Source: UBA10646 sp046296295 (GTDB lineage Bacteria > Bacteroidota > Bacteroidia > Chitinophagales > Chitinophagaceae). From it: 64,000 bases of DNA. The notes beneath the pieces were generated by a model that saw nothing but the letters and a program-made list of their open reading frames with translations, was not told the origin of the DNA and made no database searches. Shown in pieces: positions 34,526-43,716 of this stretch (position 1 is the stretch's first letter; each line of letters starts with the position of its first letter). A program made the translations under genes and the position numbers. The stretch spans positions 1 to 64,000 of the forward strand of contig JBKBLG010000002.1 in the NCBI GenBank assembly GCA_046296295.1, read 5' to 3'.

Positions 34526-34576
34526 CCTTACGGTAAATGTAGTACTGGTGTAGAACGAAAAACATTTACCGTAAGG
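34526..34576. repeat. Inverted pair of exact dispersed repeats
   Basis: CCTTACGGTAAATG at 34526-34539 and CATTTACCGTAAGG at 34563-34576, between convergent genes. Confidence 0.93.
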
Positions 34577-34579
34577 CAT

Positions 34580-34616
34580 AAAAAAAACATCCCACTGCAT
34601 ATGCTGTAATGGGATG
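34580..34616 (-). terminator. Terminator of the LytS/LytTR operon
   Basis: On the minus strand CATCCCA...TGGGATG followed by eight T residues. Confidence 0.88.
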
Positions 34617-34633
34617 CCGGTATGATGATACCA

Positions 34634-34647
34634 CCTTACGGTAAATG
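34634..34647 (-). repeat. Dispersed repeat, exact
   Basis: Seven bases from the response-regulator stop; third exact copy within 122 bp. Next base T. Confidence 0.92.
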
Positions 34648-34653
34648 AACGTA

Positions 34654-35388
34654 TTATAGGCTCATCATTTCTTTGAACTTCACTGTTTGTCGGCGACTAA
34701 CCTCAATTTTTTCCCCGCCTTTTAATTCTAGCAGTAACCCTCCATTAAAGTAAGGTTCTACCTTTTCAATCCATCGTAGGTTGATGATATGCTTGCGATT
34801 AGCTCTAAAGAAAACCTTGGTATCTAAACGTTCTTCTAAAGCATTTAAGCTTTTCAAAATCAGCGGCTTATTGGTACCAAAAAACACCTTGGCATAGTTA
34901 CCAACACTTTCAAACAAGCGAATTTCATTCAGCTTTACAAACCAGCAGCGTTCGCCATCTTTAACAAAAACTTGGTCGTGCTCACTTAATGGGCCACGAA
35001 TGTGAGCACCATTGGCGCCATATTGCTTTTGTAGCTCGTCGTGCAATTTGTGGATGGCATCGGTTAGGCGTTTGGGCTCAACCGGCTTTAAAAGGTAGTC
35101 GAGTGCATTTACTTCAAAAGCTTTTAGTGCATATTCATCGTAAGCGGTGGTGAAAATCACATGTGGTGCTTTTTCTAGTTGCTCTAACAGATCGAAACCT
35201 GTTTTACCAGGCATTTGAATGTCTAGAAAAATAAGGTCGGGATGAAGGGTTTCAATTTTTTCAATGCCTTCATCTACATTAGCGGCCTCGTCAATTACTT
35301 CGATATCAGAAAAATCTTGCAGCATTTTTCTGAGTTCACTACGAGCCAAACGCTCATCGTCGATAATAATGGTTTTAATGGTAGCCAT
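34654..35388 (-). CDS. LytTR family response regulator
   Basis: 244 aa. Receiver domain (about 1-120): IDDERLARSELRKML with acidic pocket residues, phosphoacceptor Asp in DLIFLDIQMPGKTG (about position 56), Thr in IFTTAYDEYALKAF and Lys in DYLLKPVEPKRL. LytTR DNA-binding domain (about 140-240): VKDGERCWFVKLNEIRLFESVGNYAKVFF and the end EVSRRQTVKFKEMMSL. Binds direct repeats upstream of targets when phosphorylated. Encoded 11 bp downstream of its likely kinase, in a two-gene operon. Target genes unknown. Confidence 0.95.
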   Translation of the reverse strand: MATIKTIIIDDERLARSELRKMLQDFSDIEVIDEAANVDEGIEKIETLHPDLIFLDIQMPGKTGFDLLEQLEKAPHVIFTTAYDEYALKAFEVNALDYLLKPVEPKRLTDAIHKLHDELQKQYGANGAHIRGPLSEHDQVFVKDGERCWFVKLNEIRLFESVGNYAKVFFGTNKPLILKSLNALEERLDTKVFFRANRKHIINLRWIEKVEPYFNGGLLLELKGGEKIEVSRRQTVKFKEMMSL

Positions 35389-35399
35389 TGTTAACCTGT

Positions 35400-36497
35400 T
35401 TATTTTATAAGAGAATGGAGTTGTATAGGTAATATAATTTTTGCTTCTACTGTTTTTGGATCAATATTTTGAATTGAAAAGCTTGCCGCTTCGCCGAATA
35501 ATATTTTCAAACGGTTACGAGTACTGCTTAGGCCAAAACCATCGGTAGATGTTGTTTCAGTTAAAACGCCAGTATTACGCACAATAATTTCGTGATGGTC
35601 TGCTTTAAAATCAGAAATTATATGTATGGTGCCACCATGAACATGCTTGCTGATACCGTGTTTAATAGCATTTTCTACTAAGGTTTGAAGCATCATGGGA
35701 GGTATGGGTTGATCGAGGGTATCTTCATCAATATCGAAAGATACTTGCAGGCGATGCTCAAAACGTATTTGTTCTAATGCCAGATAATCTTTCAAGATGT
35801 TGAGCTCTCGTTCTAGCGGTGTTGTTTCTTGCATATAGGCCTTCATGCTACTTCGTAAGATATTACTTAATTCGGTAATAGCGGTACGGGCTCTGCCCGG
35901 ATTTTCATCTACCAATGCACGAATGCTGTTTAAGGCATTGAAAATAAAGTGCGGATTGATATGGGCTTTAATGGTTTTAAGTTCTAACTCTTTCACCAAA
36001 GTTTCTAAGCGTAACCGTTCTAACAGCTCTTTTCTACTCTTAGAAACATAGTAATAGATGAAATAAATGCTGTTCCAGATAAATAAGAATAAAAATGCAC
36101 CAAAAGCTACACGTACTGAATAATTTAAAAAACCATAGCCACGCGGATTACTTTCTATGGGAAATATGCGATTAAAGCCTGTAATAAACAAACCATATAA
36201 GAAAGAGAATAATAAGGTTAAGCCAATTAAAGAGCCAATTTGTAGGTGTAGCTCTTTATCCATTAATTTGAAGCGTTTAATAACGGTTCGCATAAGGTGT
36301 GTAACCAACAAGCCCGTTAAAGTATCGAGCAAGAGTATTGAAAAGAAGTTGGGCGTTGGCTTAGTGCGGATGGTGAGGTAAAAAAAAGTATAAATAAGGG
36401 CATAGGAACTCCATCCACCAACCTGACACAACCAATATAGCGATATTTTTCTAAGCATCTCTGTAAATGTACTTATAGCTTTCAAAGGACTTTTCAT
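35400..36497 (-). CDS. LytS-like sensor histidine kinase
   Basis: 365 aa. Four membrane segments (about 20-42, 50-72, 85-108, 128-150) with no extracellular sensor domain of note, a linker coiled coil (SKSRKELLERLRLETLVKELELK), then the His_kinase domain: phosphoacceptor His in KAHINPHFIFNALNSIR (about 183-199), and a HATPase region with PPMMLQTLVENAIKHG (N box) and DGFGLSSTRNRL (G box). Matches the 2TM/4TM LytS/YehU group dominant in Bacteroidetes. Pairs with the LytTR regulator downstream. Confidence 0.94.
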   Translation of the reverse strand: MKSPLKAISTFTEMLRKISLYWLCQVGGWSSYALIYTFFYLTIRTKPTPNFFSILLLDTLTGLLVTHLMRTVIKRFKLMDKELHLQIGSLIGLTLLFSFLYGLFITGFNRIFPIESNPRGYGFLNYSVRVAFGAFLFLFIWNSIYFIYYYVSKSRKELLERLRLETLVKELELKTIKAHINPHFIFNALNSIRALVDENPGRARTAITELSNILRSSMKAYMQETTPLERELNILKDYLALEQIRFEHRLQVSFDIDEDTLDQPIPPMMLQTLVENAIKHGISKHVHGGTIHIISDFKADHHEIIVRNTGVLTETTSTDGFGLSSTRNRLKILFGEAASFSIQNIDPKTVEAKIILPIQLHSLIK

Positions 36498-36545
36498 TCA
36501 AATTTATAAATGGTTAATAAGCATGGTTGTTGGTAGCCGTGTTCA

Positions 36546-36559
36546 CATTTGCCGTAAGG
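36546..36559 (+). repeat. Dispersed repeat, G variant
   Basis: Intergenic between the divergent kinase and dxs genes; followed by C (GCC/GGC). Confidence 0.86.
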
Positions 36560-36690
36560 CGTTTAGCCATTCAAAAAATTTAAAGTTCAACTTATCAACT
36601 ATTATAACTTACAAATGTTATCTTTCATTGGCTGTATGGCTTGCCAAACAGTAACAAATATTACTTTTACGGCTTCTAAACCAACAATGC

Positions 36691-38625
36691 ATGGAAATTA
36701 CACCCGGCGAATTGCTTAAAAAAATCGACAAGCCTGCGGATTTAAGAGCACTCTCAAAAGAGCAGTTGCACCAAGTATGCGACGAGTTGAGGCAATACAT
36801 TATTGATGTGGTGAGCGTACATGGGGGGCATTTTGCCGCTAGTTTGGGCGTAGTGGAGCTCTCAGTTGCCTTGCATTATATTTATAACACACCCTACGAC
36901 CAGTTGGTGTGGGATGTAGGCCACCAAGCTTATGGTCATAAGATTTTAACGGGGCGCCGCGATAACTTTATTACAAACCGTAAGTATAAGGGCATCAGCG
37001 GATTTCCTAAACGTAGCGAAAGTGAGTACGATACTTTTGGCGTAGGCCATAGCAGTACTTCTATTTCGGCTGCTTTGGGTATGGCAATAGCTGCTAAATA
37101 CAAACAAGAAGATAGAAAAACTGTGGCCGTAATTGGCGATGGTAGTATGACGGCAGGCATGGCATTTGAAGCAATGAACCACGCCGGTGTTGCAGATGCT
37201 GACATGTTGGTGATTTTGAACGATAACTGTATGAGTATAGACCCGAATGTTGGGGCACTCAAAGAATATTTAACCGATATTACTACATCGCATACTTACA
37301 ATAAACTACGCGACGATGTTTGGAACATTCTTGGCAAGTTACCTGTAGGTAAAAACTTTAGCCGAGAAATGGCAAGTAAGCTAGAGATGAGTGTAAAGGG
37401 CATGGTAAGTAAGCAAAGTAACTTATTTGAAGCCTTAAAGTTCCGCTATTTTGGTCCTATAGATGGCCATAACATCACCAAATTAGTAGATACACTTCAC
37501 GACTTACGCGATATTCCGGGCCCGAAATTGTTACACATTGTTACCGTAAAAGGTAAGGGTTATGCCCTTGCAGAAAAAGACCAAACTAAGTGGCATGCAC
37601 CTGGTTTGTTTGATAAGGTTACAGGTGAAATTTATAAGAAAAAGTTTGAAGCGCCACAACCACCTAAATATCAAGACGTATTTGGCCACACCATAATTGA
37701 ACTTGCTGAGCAAAACCAAGCCATCATGGGAGTTACACCTGCAATGCCTAGCGGTAGTAGCTTAAAGTTTATGATGGAAAAAATGCCACATAGAGCCTTT
37801 GACGTTGGTATTTGCGAGCAACACGCAGCAACGCTTAGTGCTGGCTTGGCTACACAAGGTATGCGGGTATATTGCAACATCTACAGCAGTTTTATGCAAC
37901 GTGCATACGATCAAGTTGTACACGATATTGCGATTCAAAAACTGCCTGTAGTTCTTTGTTTAGATAGAGCCGGATTAGTTGGAGAAGATGGGCCAACACA
38001 CCATGGGGCTTATGATATTCCATACTTCCGCTGTATTCCGAATATGATTATTAGTGCTCCTATGAATGAACAAGAGCTACGTAATCTTATGTACACCGCA
38101 CAGTTAGAAAGTACTGCATATCCATTTGTAATTCGCTACCCGCGTGGCGAAGGTGTGATGCCAGAATGGAGAACGCCTTTCGAAGCCATTGAAATTGGTA
38201 AGGGCCGCAAACTCAAGGCAGGTAAAGACCTTGCTATTTTAAGCTTCGGCCATCCGGGTAATTTTGCAACTACCGCTATTAGAGAGTTGAAAACACTCGG
38301 CATAGATGCAGCTCACTACGATATGCGTTTTGTGAAACCACTTGATGAAGCATTACTCCACGAAGTGTTTCAACAACATACTAAGGTTATTACCATTGAA
38401 GATGGTACCGTTGTTGGCGGCTTTGGTAGCGCTATTTTAGAGTTTATGGCAGCAAATGGTTATACTGCTACTGTAAAAATGCTTGGTATTCCCGATAGAA
38501 TTGTAGAACATGGCACACTAAAAGAATTACATCGCGAATGTAATTACGATGCACAGGCAATAGTGCATACAGCACAAGCATTAATGAATGTAACGCCGGT
38601 TACAGCATCTGCAGTTTTTGGTTAA
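36691..38625 (+). CDS. dxs: 1-deoxy-D-xylulose-5-phosphate synthase
   Basis: 644 aa. First enzyme of the MEP isoprenoid pathway: pyruvate plus glyceraldehyde-3-phosphate gives DXP and CO2, with thiamine diphosphate. Features: HGGHFAASLGVVELSVALH (about 46-64), WDVGHQAYGHKILTGRR (about 75-91), TPP motif GDGSMTAGMAFEAMNHAG (about 152-169) ending LNDNCMSI, FRYFGPIDGHN (about 251-261), central transketolase domain with GICEQHAATLSAGLA and the PTHHGAYD loop, and a C-terminal transketolase domain. Length and motifs are normal. Followed after 23 bp by a sensor kinase gene on the same strand. Confidence 0.97.
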   Translation: MEITPGELLKKIDKPADLRALSKEQLHQVCDELRQYIIDVVSVHGGHFAASLGVVELSVALHYIYNTPYDQLVWDVGHQAYGHKILTGRRDNFITNRKYKGISGFPKRSESEYDTFGVGHSSTSISAALGMAIAAKYKQEDRKTVAVIGDGSMTAGMAFEAMNHAGVADADMLVILNDNCMSIDPNVGALKEYLTDITTSHTYNKLRDDVWNILGKLPVGKNFSREMASKLEMSVKGMVSKQSNLFEALKFRYFGPIDGHNITKLVDTLHDLRDIPGPKLLHIVTVKGKGYALAEKDQTKWHAPGLFDKVTGEIYKKKFEAPQPPKYQDVFGHTIIELAEQNQAIMGVTPAMPSGSSLKFMMEKMPHRAFDVGICEQHAATLSAGLATQGMRVYCNIYSSFMQRAYDQVVHDIAIQKLPVVLCLDRAGLVGEDGPTHHGAYDIPYFRCIPNMIISAPMNEQELRNLMYTAQLESTAYPFVIRYPRGEGVMPEWRTPFEAIEIGKGRKLKAGKDLAILSFGHPGNFATTAIRELKTLGIDAAHYDMRFVKPLDEALLHEVFQQHTKVITIEDGTVVGGFGSAILEFMAANGYTATVKMLGIPDRIVEHGTLKELHRECNYDAQAIVHTAQALMNVTPVTASAVFG

Positions 38626-38648
38626 TATCAATTAAATGATATATCACT

Positions 38649-39962
38649 ATGGGTGAACCTAAGGGAACCATTTTCGATAAAGCTAACACCATACAACACC
38701 AACGTACCCTACGACACACAAGAACCTTCTTAATCGTAGCTACGTTATTGTCGTTTGTTGCCACGCTAAAAAATTACCAACTCGACCTGCCAATTTCGCT
38801 TCGCATTTTAGCAATAATGACGCTGGGTTTGAGTACCAGTTTTTTGCTCTTAATACGCGGTTTTACATTTGCCGCAAGGCTTACTGCCATTGGCTTGTTA
38901 TCAGTAAGCCTGTCGTTAGTTACCATAGCACACGGCCTGCGTGCAGGCAGCTATATGTTTTTCTTTTGGATGTTTTTTGCATTACCGTTAGTAGTACCTA
39001 TACATAAGCACTATAAACAAGAACTGATTGCATTAATTACGTGTATCACCGTTTGCTATGCCGCAACCATCATCATTGCTCCTTATGAAAGTACATGGCA
39101 GCAAATGAAAAACGATGACTATGATATTTTGTTTCGAGGTAATTGTACCCTCACACTTTTACTAAGTGGTGTTTTTGCTTACTTTATTGTTACCAACGAA
39201 AGGCATTACAATGCTAATTTGATGCAGCTATTAAAAGCTTCTGAAGATGCCAGTGAAGCGAAAGCTATGTTTTTGAGTGATATTGGCCACGAATTAAGAG
39301 CCCCTATCAATAATATGATTGGTGCACTCAGCATTATTGATGAAGATACACTACCGCTAACGGAAAAAGAACCAATTCAAATACTAAGGTATAGTAGTAA
39401 CCACATGCTACAACTTATCAACAATCTGCTCGATTTTCATCGACTAGAACTAGGGAAGTTACAACTATACCATCAACCGATACAGCTACAAAAGCTCTTG
39501 TCACAAACGGTACAAAGCTTTACCTATAAAGCTGCAGAAAAAAATCTGCAGTTGCATTTACACATCGATCATACACTACCCGAAATTATACTAACAGACG
39601 GAACTCGATTAACACAAATCATCAATAACTTACTAAGCAATGCCATTAAATACACACAAATAGGTAGTGTTGCCCTTACGGTAAATGTATTACAGCAGCA
39701 ACAACACACGGTTAAGTTATTATTTACCATTAGTGACACCGGTGTAGGCATTTCCGCAGAGAATATCAAAAAAATTTTTGAGCAATATTGGCAAGCCGAT
39801 AATGCTACCAACCGAAAAGGAACCGGTTCAGGCTTGGGTTTAAATATTGTACAACGCTTGTTAGAACTATTTCATAGCAACCTTCAGGTAGAGAGCAAGC
39901 AGAATATAGGTAGTAAGTTTTCATTTACCCTACAACTACCAATTATTGCTCAAGCATTTTAA
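38649..39962 (+). CDS. Membrane sensor histidine kinase
   Basis: 437 aa. Five to six N-terminal membrane segments (about 28-180) with no recognised sensory domain, then HisKA (about 205-270) with the H box FLSDIGHELRAPINNM and HATPase_c (about 315-430): TDGTRLTQIINNLLSNAIKYT (N box), DTGVGISAENIKKIFEQYWQ (G1/F box), GTGSGLGLNIVQRL (G2 box). No response regulator is adjacent, so it is an orphan kinase; dxs lies 23 bp upstream and may be co-transcribed. Two repeat copies lie in the gene. Its stop overlaps the convergent B12-binding gene by 4 nt. Confidence 0.92.
   Translation: MGEPKGTIFDKANTIQHQRTLRHTRTFLIVATLLSFVATLKNYQLDLPISLRILAIMTLGLSTSFLLLIRGFTFAARLTAIGLLSVSLSLVTIAHGLRAGSYMFFFWMFFALPLVVPIHKHYKQELIALITCITVCYAATIIIAPYESTWQQMKNDDYDILFRGNCTLTLLLSGVFAYFIVTNERHYNANLMQLLKASEDASEAKAMFLSDIGHELRAPINNMIGALSIIDEDTLPLTEKEPIQILRYSSNHMLQLINNLLDFHRLELGKLQLYHQPIQLQKLLSQTVQSFTYKAAEKNLQLHLHIDHTLPEIILTDGTRLTQIINNLLSNAIKYTQIGSVALTVNVLQQQQHTVKLLFTISDTGVGISAENIKKIFEQYWQADNATNRKGTGSGLGLNIVQRLLELFHSNLQVESKQNIGSKFSFTLQLPIIAQAF
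38866..38879 (+). repeat. Dispersed repeat, double variant (CATTTGCCGCAAGG)
   Basis: Inside the sensor kinase gene, sense. Carries both A6->G and T10->C, followed by C: GCC-GCAA-GGC. Confidence 0.75.
39674..39687 (-). repeat. Dispersed repeat, exact
   Basis: Inside the sensor kinase gene, antisense, coding strand LTVN; next base G. Confidence 0.9.
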
Positions 39963-40369
39963 AAAATTCTATGTGTACGCACCCATTCTGTAATGTAAGT
40001 AGCTATTTCGGCTGTGGCAGTGCCCGGTGCAAAAAGCTTACCAACACCTAGTGCTTGCAACGCTTGCATATCGTCTTCAGGAATAATACCGCCGCCTGTT
40101 AGTAATACATCATGCATTCCCTTTTCTTTCATTAAAGCAATTACTTTAGGAAAAACAGTATTGTGTGCACCACTCAATATACTAATGCCGATAGCATCTA
40201 CATCTTCTTGTAACGCAGCATTCACCACCATTTCGGGTGTTTGTCGCAAGCCGGTGTATATTACTTCCATACCGGCATCACGTAATGCAGTAGCAATTAC
40301 TTTAGCACCTCTATCGTGACCATCTAAGCCTACCTTAGCTACCAAAACTCTTATGGGGCGTTGATTCAT
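39959..40369 (-). CDS. Stand-alone B12-binding domain (methylmalonyl-CoA mutase small/C-terminal type)
   Basis: 136 aa. The whole protein is a cobalamin-binding Rossmann-like domain: AKVGLDGHDRGAKVIATALRD (about 10-30) holds the DxHxxG motif whose His replaces the dimethylbenzimidazole ligand, AIGISILSGAHNTVFPKVI (about 60-78) the SxL region, and LLTGGGIIPEDD (about 89-100) the GG motif. Such proteins act as the separately encoded B12 subunit of an acyl-CoA mutase (methylmalonyl-, isobutyryl- or ethylmalonyl-type) whose catalytic subunit must be elsewhere. Together with nrdJ it is a client for the cobalamin genes at 23-27 kb. Confidence 0.93.
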   Translation of the reverse strand: MNQRPIRVLVAKVGLDGHDRGAKVIATALRDAGMEVIYTGLRQTPEMVVNAALQEDVDAIGISILSGAHNTVFPKVIALMKEKGMHDVLLTGGGIIPEDDMQALQALGVGKLFAPGTATAEIATYITEWVRTHRIF

Positions 40370-40448
40370 ATGTACAAGCTTGTAATTACAAATGTACCAC
40401 GCAAATGCATTAGATAAAAGCTATTGTGTACAACAAAACTTGCATCAT

Positions 40449-40477
40449 AGCAATGGCGGCCAAAGGCCGCCATTGCT
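40449..40477. terminator. Perfect 13-bp inverted repeat with AAA loop
   Basis: AGCAATGGCGGCC (40449-40461) pairs with GGCCGCCATTGCT (40465-40477). Lies downstream of gltX; no strong T tract. Confidence 0.72.
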
Positions 40478-40500
40478 TATTGAAACATGATACTTGACAA

Positions 40501-42024
40501 TTACAATAAGGTAAGTACGTGTTGAATACGCTCTATGGTAGCTTGCTTGCCAATCATGGCAGCAATGTCGAATACGCCCGGACCAAACTTACCACCTACC
40601 AGCATTACACGTAATGGTAGCATTAATTGCCCTGGCTTCACTTGTTGTGCTGTTGCAGTTGCTTTAAAAGCAGCATCAATAGCATCGTGTTCCCAGTCTG
40701 TAATGGCTGTGAATGATGCAACTAACGCTTCAAAGAACTGTTGCTGCTGTTCGCTCCATTTGCCCTTAATTGCTTCCATATCTATCACGCTTGGAGCAGT
40801 AAAGAAGAAGCTTGCTTGCGCAACAAAATCTGGTAAAAAGGTACATCTATCTTTTACTAAATTGAGAACACGTATAAAGTAGGCATCATCATTTACCGTA
40901 AGGTGATGTGCTTCAAAAATAGCTTTTACACTTTCGGCATATAATGAGGCATCTGTTTGCTTTATCCATTCGTGGTTAAACCATTGTGCTTTTTCCCAAT
41001 TAAATTTTGCACCGCCTTTGTGTACCCGGTCTAGGCTAAAATGTTGTAAAAGTTCTTCACGTGTGTAAATTTCTTTTTCTGAACCATCGTTCCAACCTAG
41101 CAATGCCAACATATTCACAAAAGCATCGGGCAAGAAGCCACGTTCTTTGAAGCCGGTAGTGGTTTCACCAGTTTTAGGATCAGTCCAATCCATAGCAAAC
41201 ACAGGAAACCCAAGGCGATCACCATCACGCTTGCTTAACTTACCATTACCATCGGGCTTGAGAATTAATGGTAGGTGTGCCCATTGAGGCATAGCTGCTA
41301 ACCCAAATAAAAACTCCCAAAGTTTAACATGTACCGGGGCACTAGGCAACCATTCTTCGCCGCGAAAGGCATGTGTTATTTGCATTAAATAATCATCTAC
41401 CACCACCGCTAAATGATAGGTGGGCATGCCATCGGCTTTGAGTAATACCTTATCATCTACTTGCGATGTTTGAAAACTTACTTCGCCACGAATCATATCT
41501 GATAAAGTAACCGTTTCATTTTCGGGCATTTTAATACGAATCACATAAGGTGTTCCATTATTCAGTAATTCGTTCACCTCAGCAGTTGGTAGGGTTAAAC
41601 TATTACGCATGTATTGACGCAAATGATGATTATACTGCGGACTCGGGTTTTCAGCAGTTTTGTATTGTTCACGCATTTGTTCAAGTGCTTCAGGCGTATC
41701 AAAAGCATAGTATGCCTTGCCTTCTGCTACAAGCTTTTCTGCGTATTCTCGGTATATTGCCTTACGTTCGCTTTGGCGATACGGTGCATACGGGCCACCA
41801 TGTATCGGACTTTCATCGGGTACTAAACCGCACCATTCTAAACATTGAAAAATATACGCTTCTGCACCCGGAACAAAACGTGTTTGGTCTGTATCTTCTA
41901 TACGCACAATAAAATCGCCACCCTTGCTTTTGGCGAAGAGATAATTGAATAAAACGGTACGTACACCGCCTAAATGCAAGCCACCTGTAGGTGATGGTGC
42001 AAAACGAACTCTAACCTTTTTCAT
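40501..42024 (-). CDS. gltX: Glutamyl-tRNA synthetase
   Basis: 507 aa from ATG 42024; a TTG two codons upstream is less likely. Class I aminoacyl-tRNA synthetase charging tRNA-Glu. HIGH-type motif APSPTGGLHLGGVRT (about 7-21, HLGG form) and KMSKS-type motif KLSKRDG (about 254-260) are present; the GEEWLPS motif and IRIEDTDQTRF match the family. The C-terminal helical anticodon-binding domain (about 340-507) is intact. Whether it also makes Glu-tRNA-Gln depends on gatCAB elsewhere. An exact repeat copy in the anticodon-binding part encodes LTVN. Confidence 0.97.
   Translation of the reverse strand: MKKVRVRFAPSPTGGLHLGGVRTVLFNYLFAKSKGGDFIVRIEDTDQTRFVPGAEAYIFQCLEWCGLVPDESPIHGGPYAPYRQSERKAIYREYAEKLVAEGKAYYAFDTPEALEQMREQYKTAENPSPQYNHHLRQYMRNSLTLPTAEVNELLNNGTPYVIRIKMPENETVTLSDMIRGEVSFQTSQVDDKVLLKADGMPTYHLAVVVDDYLMQITHAFRGEEWLPSAPVHVKLWEFLFGLAAMPQWAHLPLILKPDGNGKLSKRDGDRLGFPVFAMDWTDPKTGETTTGFKERGFLPDAFVNMLALLGWNDGSEKEIYTREELLQHFSLDRVHKGGAKFNWEKAQWFNHEWIKQTDASLYAESVKAIFEAHHLTVNDDAYFIRVLNLVKDRCTFLPDFVAQASFFFTAPSVIDMEAIKGKWSEQQQQFFEALVASFTAITDWEHDAIDAAFKATATAQQVKPGQLMLPLRVMLVGGKFGPGVFDIAAMIGKQATIERIQHVLTLL
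40890..40903 (+). repeat. Dispersed repeat, exact
   Basis: Inside gltX, antisense, coding strand LTVN; next base T. Confidence 0.9.
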
Positions 42025-42051
42025 ATACAATGTTTGTAGCTACTATTGTAG

Positions 42052-43629
42052 CTAGTTAAATTTACTGCTTAGCTGTAACGCAATAGCCGCTGCCACTTTT
42101 TCACCGTCCATCGCTGCACTTACAATACCTCCTGCATAGCCGGCACCTTCACCACATGGGTACAAGTTTTGAATCTGCGGATGTTGGAACGTGTTCTTAT
42201 CTCTTGGTATGCGAACCGGCGATGATGTTCTGCTTTCTGTAGCTACCAATACTGCTTCATTGGTGTAGTAACCTTTCATTTTTTTCCCAAAAGCCATGAG
42301 GCCATCGCGTAATCGTTCGTGGATGAATGCAGGCAATACATCTCTCAAATTAGCACTCGTAACGCCTGGTATGTAACTACAATCTGGCAAGTTGTTACTT
42401 ATTTTATAATTACAAAAATCTACCAAGCGTTGTGCTGGTGCAGCAAGGTTACTACCACCTACTATAAAGGCTTTTTGCTCTATTGATTGTTGAAATGCTA
42501 GCAAGCTCAATGGAGTTATAGCTTGTTTGGGCTGTACTACATCGGCTAGTTCTACGCTTACCACCATACCACTATTGCTGTATGGGTTATTACGCTTACT
42601 TGGGCTCCAACCATTCACTACCAGCTCGCCAGGTGCTGTTGCTGCAGGTGCAATAATACCACCCGGACACATACAAAAGCTAAACACACCACGCCCCATA
42701 GATTGATGTACCAAACTATACGATGCCGGCGGCAAATACTCGCCACGTGAGGTACAATGGTATTGGATGCTATCAATCAACGCTTGCGGATGTTCTACCC
42801 TTACGCCTAAGGCAAAGGGTTTTGCTTCAATAAGTATGCCCTTACGGTAAAAGAGTTCAAAAATATCACGTGCACTATGGCCTGTGGCCAGAAGTATTGC
42901 ATTTGCCGTAAGGCTATCGCCATCGGCAGTAATAACAGTGCTGATTTGATTACGTTGAATAGTAACATCTACCAGTTTTTTTTCAAACAACACTTGTCCG
43001 CCCGAAGCAATAATCTGCTCACGCATGGCAGTAATAATATGCGGCAATTTGTTGGTACCGATATGCGGGTGTGATTCGTAGAGAATTTTTTCATCGGCAC
43101 CAAACTGCACAAAAGTATTCAATATTTCATTAATACTACCACGCTTATTGCTACGTGTATATAACTTACCATCGCTATAAGTACCCGCACCACCTTCGCC
43201 AAAGCAGTAATTACTTTCAGGATGCACTTCGCCTGTTTTGTTCATGTGTGCCAAATCGCGGCGGCGAGCCCGAACATCTTTACCACGTTCCAACACAATA
43301 GGTTGTATGCCTAAGCGAATGAGTTTTAAGGCAGCAAACAAACCTGCCGGCCCAGCACCTACTACAATCACGCTATGCTTGGCATCACTAACATCAGGAT
43401 ATTGTATCGGCACGAACGGCCTCGTATGAAACGGCTCGTTGATGAATGCTTGTACGGTTACATTATACCAAATTTGCTGGCGGCTGCGTGCATCAATAGA
43501 TTGATGCGTTTTGTAAAAACCATTTACCGTAAGGTTATGAACGCCTAATTGTTGTGCAATAGCCTCGCTAATAGCCGTGCTATCGTGCGCCTGAACGGGC
43601 AATAAACGAAGTGTAACTGTTTGTGGCAT
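42052..43629 (-). CDS. FAD-dependent oxidoreductase, uncharacterised COG2509-like family
   Basis: 525 aa. N-terminal ferredoxin-like region (about 1-75), then an FAD Rossmann motif VIVVGAGPAGLFAALKLIRLG (split about 88-108, GxGxxG) ending in LERG, followed by the family-specific RRRDLAHMNKTGEVHPESNYCFGEGGAGTYSDGKL stretch (about 122-156) and a second nucleotide contact ILLATGHSARDIF (about 245-257). C-terminal GEGAGYAGGIVSAAMDGEKVA binds FAD. The family is often called FAD-binding or NAD(P)/FAD-dependent protein; substrate unknown. Holds three repeat copies, the most in any gene here. Confidence 0.85.
   Translation of the reverse strand: MPQTVTLRLLPVQAHDSTAISEAIAQQLGVHNLTVNGFYKTHQSIDARSRQQIWYNVTVQAFINEPFHTRPFVPIQYPDVSDAKHSVIVVGAGPAGLFAALKLIRLGIQPIVLERGKDVRARRRDLAHMNKTGEVHPESNYCFGEGGAGTYSDGKLYTRSNKRGSINEILNTFVQFGADEKILYESHPHIGTNKLPHIITAMREQIIASGGQVLFEKKLVDVTIQRNQISTVITADGDSLTANAILLATGHSARDIFELFYRKGILIEAKPFALGVRVEHPQALIDSIQYHCTSRGEYLPPASYSLVHQSMGRGVFSFCMCPGGIIAPAATAPGELVVNGWSPSKRNNPYSNSGMVVSVELADVVQPKQAITPLSLLAFQQSIEQKAFIVGGSNLAAPAQRLVDFCNYKISNNLPDCSYIPGVTSANLRDVLPAFIHERLRDGLMAFGKKMKGYYTNEAVLVATESRTSSPVRIPRDKNTFQHPQIQNLYPCGEGAGYAGGIVSAAMDGEKVAAAIALQLSSKFN
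42840..42853 (-). repeat. Dispersed repeat, one mismatch (CTTTTACCGTAAGG)
   Basis: Inside the FAD protein gene, sense, encoding FYRKG; 46 bp from the next copy. Confidence 0.65.
42900..42913 (+). repeat. Dispersed repeat, G variant
   Basis: Inside the FAD protein gene, antisense, coding LTAN; followed by C (GCC/GGC). Confidence 0.85.
43521..43534 (+). repeat. Dispersed repeat, exact
   Basis: Inside the FAD protein gene, antisense, coding LTVN near the N-terminus; next base T. Confidence 0.9.
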
Positions 43630-43644
43630 ACTGTGTTAGGGAAT

Positions 43645-43683
43645 TATCCTAAAAACAAAACCGCAACGCTGTTGGCGTTGCGG
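43645..43683 (-). terminator. Terminator of the DUF3127 gene
   Basis: CCGCAACGC (43661-43669) pairs with GCGTTGCGG (43675-43683); a T-rich run follows on the minus strand. Confidence 0.82.
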
Positions 43684-43716
43684 TGCAAAAGTATTGATTT
43701 GCAGGTGTATTCTCCC

